From assembly GCF_017355165.1 (NCBI RefSeq), contig NZ_JADILK010000010.1:1-64000 (forward strand): a stretch of 64,000 bases of DNA, written 5' to 3'. Below are positions 62,022-64,000 of the stretch, one piece after another. The position numbers and the translations under genes were made by a program. Under the pieces are notes generated by a model. That model did not search any database. It had not been told where the DNA came from and saw only the letters and a program-made list of their open reading frames with translations. The first letter of the stretch is position 1, and every line of letters starts with the position of its first letter. Origin of the DNA: Bacillus sp. SD075. Lineage in GTDB: Bacteria; Bacillota; Bacilli; Bacillales; DSM-1321.

Positions 62022-63071
62022 ATGGCAAAAAGAATTTTGACAAAACATGATGCAATAAATGCAGTATATGGCGGCTGTATTTTAGGCGGCGGAGGCGGCG
62101 GCTGGATTTTAGATGGACTTCAAAAAACGGAATCTGCTTTTGAAGTTGGTTCGCCTGCACTTATAACGGTTGATGAACTGCAGGATGAGGATTATGTTGT
62201 TTGTGTTTCCTTAGTGGGTGCACCTTCAGCAAAAGAACAATATGTTGATTCACAACAACTTGTGGAAACGGTTCAACGGATGCAAAAAGAATTTCCACAT
62301 CCGATCAAAGCAATCATGACGAATGAAAATGGGGCATCCACGACCATAAATGGCTGGCTTCAAGCTGCCGGTACCGGTTTGCCGGTTCTTGATGCCCCTT
62401 GTAATGGAAGAGCACATCCAACAGGTTCGATGGGTTCATTGAATTTATCGGAAGTCGATGGATATCAATCCCTGCAATCCTACTCAGGAGGAAAGGCAGA
62501 TAAGAAAGTGGAGGGATTTGTTTCGGGCGTCTTGGACAAGTCATCCAATGCGGTTAGATATATGTCGGTTGAGGCTGGCGGGATGGTTGCCGTTTGCAGA
62601 AACCCAGTCACAATGGGCTATGTGAAAAATCATGCTGCAGTTGGCGGCATTACACAAGCGATGGAACTTGGTGAAGCATTTCTTTCAGTACCTGAAGGGC
62701 CAGAGAGAATTGAAGCGGTTGCATCGTTTTTAAAAGGCCGCGTCATCCATTCTGGAAAAGTGCGTACTTTTAACATGAATCAAACAGGAGGATTTGATGT
62801 AGGGGTCGTGAAGATTGATGATTTGGAGCTGACTTTTTGGAATGAATATATGACGGCTGAAATGAATGGGGAGCGTAAAGGGACATTCCCTGATCTAATC
62901 ATGACGTTTGATGCAAAAACCGGACTTCCTCTCGTAAGCGCCGAAATTCAAGAGGGCCAGAGCATCGCCGTTCTTTCCGTGCCGAAGGAAAACTTGAAAT
63001 TAAGTTCGACCATGTTTAATGAAAAGCTATTAAAAGCGGTGGAACCTATTATCCAAAAAAATATCATATAA
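62022..63071 (+). CDS. DUF917 family protein
   Basis: A 349-aa cytoplasmic protein of the DUF917/HyuA-related (LarA-like/ARM-repeat-free) group, with an N-terminal GGCILGGGGGGW loop and the block DAPCNGRAHPTGSMG near 130. DUF917 genes commonly sit with hydantoinase-type or transporter genes and are suspected hydrolases or sugar-acid enzymes; the reaction is unknown. GAGGTGAACAAT precedes the start, 14 bases after the transporter stop. Confidence 0.87.
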   Translation: MAKRILTKHDAINAVYGGCILGGGGGGWILDGLQKTESAFEVGSPALITVDELQDEDYVVCVSLVGAPSAKEQYVDSQQLVETVQRMQKEFPHPIKAIMTNENGASTTINGWLQAAGTGLPVLDAPCNGRAHPTGSMGSLNLSEVDGYQSLQSYSGGKADKKVEGFVSGVLDKSSNAVRYMSVEAGGMVAVCRNPVTMGYVKNHAAVGGITQAMELGEAFLSVPEGPERIEAVASFLKGRVIHSGKVRTFNMNQTGGFDVGVVKIDDLELTFWNEYMTAEMNGERKGTFPDLIMTFDAKTGLPLVSAEIQEGQSIAVLSVPKENLKLSSTMFNEKLLKAVEPIIQKNII

Positions 63072-63085
63072 AGGAGAGATTGATA

Positions 63086-64000
63086 ATGTCTTTGAAATAT
63101 ACGATGGAAGTCATGGAACTGCTGGATGACCCTAATGCAAACGGGAAGATGGTAGTTGAACTGTTTACGGAATTTTCACATGTTGAAGCATCTTATCAAA
63201 CAGTAGCAGGTGATAGTGGATCAACGGATTTCATTAAAATCCTGGTAAAAGGTGCTAAAGGAAAATCGGCAGGAGGAAGTTCCCCTTCTCTTGGGATTGT
63301 TGGAAGATTGGGAGGACTTGGGGCCAGACCTTCCCGTATCGGATTCGTATCGGATGGGGACGGCGCAGCCGCAGCCATTACAGCTGCTTTAAAACTTAGC
63401 CTAATGACTGAAAAAGGGGATCGACTGCCAGGGGATGTCTATATCACGACCCATATTTGTCCGGATGCTCCAACCATACCGCACGAACCTGTGGTTTTTA
63501 TGGGCTCGCCTGTTGATATTTTCACGATGAACCAGTATGAAGTGCTGCCAGAGATGGAAGCTGTCCTATCAATTGATACAACAAAAGGAAACAAAGTATT
63601 CAATCATCGGGGCATTGCACTTTCACCAACAGTAAAAGAAGGGTATGTATTGAAGTTCAGTGATGATCTAATCCGGATCATGGAAATGACAACAGGAGAT
63701 TTACCGGTTACATTTGCTGTAACAACTCAAGATATTACACCTTATGGAAATGATGTCTATCATATCAATAGCATTTTACAGCCAGCCGTCACAACGGATG
63801 CTCCTGTTGTAGGACTTGCGATAACAGCAAAAACAGCGGTCCCTGGATGCGGAACAGGTGCAAGCCATGAGGTGGATGTGGCGCAAGCCGTACGTTTTAG
63901 CATCGAGGTTGCAAAAGAATTTACGAGGGGTGAAATTCAGTTTTATAATCAAGCCGAATTTCAGCATCTTGTGAATTTATACGGATCGATGAAGAAGCTG
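63086..64000 (+). CDS. DUF1177 family protein (cut by window end)
   Basis: At least 305 aa; the right end is outside the window. The sequence (MSLKYTMEVMELLDDP, GRLGGLGARPSRIGFVSDGDGA, DVYITTHICPDAPTIPHEPVVFMGSPVD, PGCGTGASHEVDVAQA) matches the DUF1177 family, which has a conserved THICP and many His/Asp that could bind a metal. Role unknown; the family occurs with AroM-like racemases and OPT transporters. AAAGGAGAGATTGATA precedes the ATG, 14 bases after DUF917. Confidence 0.88.
   Translation, partial: MSLKYTMEVMELLDDPNANGKMVVELFTEFSHVEASYQTVAGDSGSTDFIKILVKGAKGKSAGGSSPSLGIVGRLGGLGARPSRIGFVSDGDGAAAAITAALKLSLMTEKGDRLPGDVYITTHICPDAPTIPHEPVVFMGSPVDIFTMNQYEVLPEMEAVLSIDTTKGNKVFNHRGIALSPTVKEGYVLKFSDDLIRIMEMTTGDLPVTFAVTTQDITPYGNDVYHINSILQPAVTTDAPVVGLAITAKTAVPGCGTGASHEVDVAQAVRFSIEVAKEFTRGEIQFYNQAEFQHLVNLYGSMKKL

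Noticed and set aside
1..64000. tRNA, rRNA, T-box and common riboswitches
   Set aside because: I looked for TPsiC-loop text (GTTCGAATC type), T-box (GGTGGNACCGCG), TPP, SAM, purine and lysine signatures; none was convincing outside coding sequence.

Overview
The window looks like the chromosome of a low-GC, Gram-positive, spore-former-type Bacillaceae. The gene content (YfmQ, a Bacillus-type heterocycloanthracin bacteriocin, RsbR-like STAS protein, SelO, strong AGGAGG-type ribosome sites, GTG/TTG starts) and the family of intergenic GC-rich repeats suggest Peribacillus or a close relative; the genus is inference. No rRNA, tRNA or CRISPR was seen.

Layout. 1-8.3 kb: a cut gene start, a 57-aa ORF, a long structured leader, a HyuA/HyuB-type ATP-dependent hydrolase pair, a DJ-1/PfpI protein divergent from an Lrp/AsnC regulator, an RsbR-like STAS protein, and a decayed GNAT acetyltransferase. 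8.3-19.8 kb: quinone oxidoreductase, an unknown 463-aa protein, a membrane-anchored 600-aa protein, an FHA/winged-helix protein, small membrane ORFs, SelO and a secreted Big_2 repeat protein.

19.9-37.4 kb is one large catabolic locus. On the minus strand are a dipeptide-type ABC transporter (DppC-B-D-F), a LytS/YesM-type histidine kinase, a YesN-type AraC response regulator and a sodium:solute symporter. On the plus strand are two paralogous lipoprotein binding proteins and five amidohydrolases, three of them tandem paralogues related to cytosine deaminase. Each of three plus-strand transcription units starts with the same arrangement: two AGTAAARAT-type repeats exactly 21 bp apart, with TATAAT starting exactly 37 bp after the second repeat start. 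This is the strongest new signal in the window and points to one shared activator, most simply the AraC-type response regulator in the locus. The substrate is unknown but is probably an imported N-containing cyclic amide or amidine. An NCS2 xanthine/uracil-type permease with a cre-like site follows.

39.4-44.8 kb: an amine-catabolic group with a LuxR-type regulator, a decayed N-terminal fragment of phenylacetate-CoA ligase, an aldehyde dehydrogenase and a secreted copper amine oxidase, consistent with aromatic amine -> aldehyde -> acid oxidation. 44.8-45.8 kb is a decayed IS3-family element. 46.2-52.0 kb is a thiazole/oxazole-modified bacteriocin cluster: a heterocycloanthracin-like precursor with 12 core cysteines, a ThiF-like maturation protein, a YcaO cyclodehydratase ending in PxPxP, and a SagB-type dehydrogenase. 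No exporter or immunity gene is visible. 52.1-55.2 kb is a repeat-rich junction: a 5'-truncated IS1182-type transposase cut by a GC-rich repeat, and a MocR-type regulator flanked by inverted copies of that repeat.

55.6-64.0 kb: a small membrane protein, YfmQ, an RpiR-type regulator, then a PucR-type regulator followed by a tight operon of Asp/Glu-racemase-family protein, OPT transporter, DUF917 and DUF1177 proteins (the last cut by the window end), a second uncharacterised uptake-and-hydrolysis pathway. Functions are from recognised motifs read by eye; no database search was run.
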